Shown: one piece after another, positions 62,701 through 64,000 of the stretch
Numbering within the stretch: position 1 is the first letter of the stretch
Layout of the letters: each line of letters starts with the position of its first letter
Source of the DNA: Rhynchopus euleeides
Lineage: Eukaryota; Euglenozoa; Diplonemea; Diplonemida; Diplonemidae
Length of the DNA stretch: 64,000 nt
Direction of reading: 5' to 3'
NCBI GenBank assembly: GCA_963210315.1
Contig: OY723262.1
Location: 1,798,001-1,862,000, forward strand
Notes under the pieces: model-generated
Databases searched by the model: none
What the model was told of the DNA's origin: nothing
Seen by the model: the letters and a program-made list of their open reading frames with translations, nothing else
Program-made: the position numbers and the translations under genes

Positions 62701-63000
62701 CGGTGTGTGCGTTTTTTGAGTTTTTTTCATCCATCCAGCCGTAAACCACAACGAATCTTTTAGTTTTACCCCCCCCAAATGGCGCAACATCATCGAAAGT
62801 CCAGGGGTCTCGTCAAATAGAAGCAATCACAGAGTTGCATCACACTCAGGCAAGGTGAGGTGAGGCTGCGAAAAATGAAGCATCGCGGATTCAACACAAA
62901 AGCTGTACTGTGTCGTGTGGTCCGCGGTGTGTCAGTGCGCTGCCAGTGGTTTGATTGTCGTAACAAAGGGACCATCGACAGCAGCGTTGCGCGTGATGTC
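59698..63000 (+). repeat. Segmental duplication containing the PAP gene, copy 2
   Basis: Partner of 31700-34537. It is identical through the coding part. Just after the stop, CTGTGTTCTGATCGCC of copy 1 is CTGTGATGCC here. Later patches align at about 62506-62775 and 62865-63000, with roughly 550 bp of extra DNA (61935-62500) in this copy. Confidence 0.85.
59780..61866 (+). CDS. Purple acid phosphatase, single-base frameshift, copy 2
   Basis: The protein and reading-frame layout are the same as at 31783-33869: signal peptide, PAN/WSC-like Cys segment, PAP N-domain and metal motifs GDMG, GDHAY, GNHE and AHFPLY. The same frame loss falls at about 61427-61442, and the GHWH motif and true C-terminus lie in the -1 frame. 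Coordinates differ from copy 1 by a constant 27,997, with no indel between copies in the coding region. Every translation compared in all frames is the same, so synonymous sites are also identical. Confidence 0.85.
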
Positions 63001-64000
63001 TCTCTTGGAATTTGTTACCCACAAGGCAGCAGTTTCTCCTGGCATGGTTTGATGCTTCCAAACGAGGGTCGGTTCTTTAGTCTCCTTGCATCCGCGAAGG
63101 AAGCCCGTCTGGATTTCTTCTCCAAATGCCATCAATACCTCTTCCTTTTGTATCCCCCCCTCTCCCACACCAGCTCCACGTGCACTCATCACCGTAACCG
63201 AATCGTATCCTGAATTGATCCTTTCTTTTTCCCCCACTGCCCCAAAGCATTACCTCTTCCTTTTTTTTGACGCACAAGATTTAGAAAGTGTGTCCCATTT
63301 AGTTCTGCTACCCCTGCCCCCCCACGTCACCCTCTTGCTCAGAGGGTCGTGAGTGTGTGGAAATCTCGATGCATCGCACGAACCACAAGTTCGTCGAGGA
63401 TGAGTGCCTTCTCATGGCATGGCGGCACACATGTGGGTCTTGTCAAGCAAACGTGTCTCCCTTCTTGGCACCACCGAATCAATCCAGGCAGCCACCAGGG
63501 AGTCACCAGGCTGACCGTCAGCATGCTTGCGAGGGGTATCAAAATCGGGCATCGCCACGAGGGGGGGGTCAGCCGGAAATGCGAATTACCGTTTGGTCTG
63601 GGAAGGCTCTCCCACCACCCCACCCGCCCCCCCCCCCCCCCCCTTTTTTACCACAACAGGGAACCTGTCAGTGTCAAAAAGATAGTAGGCAGCGCTTGGG
63701 CAACAAATTCAACCTCCTCATCAGGCTGCGGAGTTGCTTTTGTTTTGCCCGGATTTGGCGCACAAACAAACTTGCAACGCTTGCAACCGCCCGCCCAACT
63801 TATCTCCCGGAAAAATATACAGCCGAGTCTGCTCATTGGGGTGACCTCCGATGCCGCATCATCCGCTGTCACCCCTTCCCCTTGCAGGATACACAGCCAA
63901 ACCACTTGGCAAAAGCCCCCCCTCCCCCCACAACATGCAGTAGCCCACCTCTGGGTCTGTGAGGAGGGGTGAGCCGTCCACACTTCCACACCGCCCCCCC
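61867..64000. other. Intergenic to window end, no gene seen
   Basis: It contains the diverged duplicated 3' flank of PAP (to about 63000). The remaining kilobase has overlapping open frames without domain-like sequence. Confidence 0.55.

Noticed and set aside
1..64000. tRNA, rRNA or spliced-leader RNA genes
   Set aside because: Scanning for the usual conserved boxes by eye gave no convincing candidate; a covariance search would be decisive.

Overview
The window looks like nuclear DNA of a free-living, flagellated protist with GC-rich, gene-sparse, transposon-rich chromosomes. It encodes eukaryotic genes: the axonemal dynein assembly factor DNAAF1/ODA7, coatomer zeta, casein kinase 1, AMMECR1, an FHIP-like protein, WD40, LRR and TPR proteins. 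I suspect a euglenozoan, perhaps a diplonemid. All 17 host genes lie on the + strand over 61 kb. Most start codons sit roughly 8-40 nt after a CAG that ends a C/T- or CA-rich stretch, as expected for spliced-leader acceptors. Two short retroposons carry a 5' motif resembling the Pr77/HDV-like ribozyme of trypanosomatid retroposons. No spliced-leader gene was found, so this placement is inference.

Layout. 1-9 kb: two genes fusing an N-terminal ubiquitin-like (UBL) domain to DUF4116 repeats, flanked by a 592-bp near-identical repeat. The first is split twice by an 845-bp retroposon, each time with a 19-bp target duplication. DNAAF1 lies between them. 9-21 kb: a large multipass membrane protein, a 2.66-kb DDE-type transposon, casein kinase 1, a hAT element carrying a Helitron/Pif1-type helicase fragment, and a UBL-WD40 protein. 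21-37 kb: coatomer zeta, AMMECR1, a TPR-like protein, an LRR protein, a small SSXT-like protein, a frameshifted purple acid phosphatase (PAP) and a pentaspan membrane protein. Small hAT and TA-target elements fill the gaps. 37-45 kb: gene-free DNA with a 708-bp hAT-like element and a second, almost identical copy of the 2.66-kb transposon. 45-53 kb: FHIP-like protein, a secreted Cys-rich protein and a coiled-coil protein with one clear intron. 53-59 kb: a nest of inverted-repeat elements. 59.7-63 kb: a second copy of the PAP gene, identical in its coding part, including the same frameshift.

The host genes do not form one pathway; their co-orientation suggests polycistronic transcription rather than a functional operon. 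The most unusual content is (a) the retroposon pair with a candidate self-cleaving ribozyme, one insertion of which could be removed exactly by GT-AG splicing, (b) an unclassified TA-target transposon with 230-bp terminal repeats inserted in G/C homopolymers, and (c) the UBL-plus-repeat gene family.
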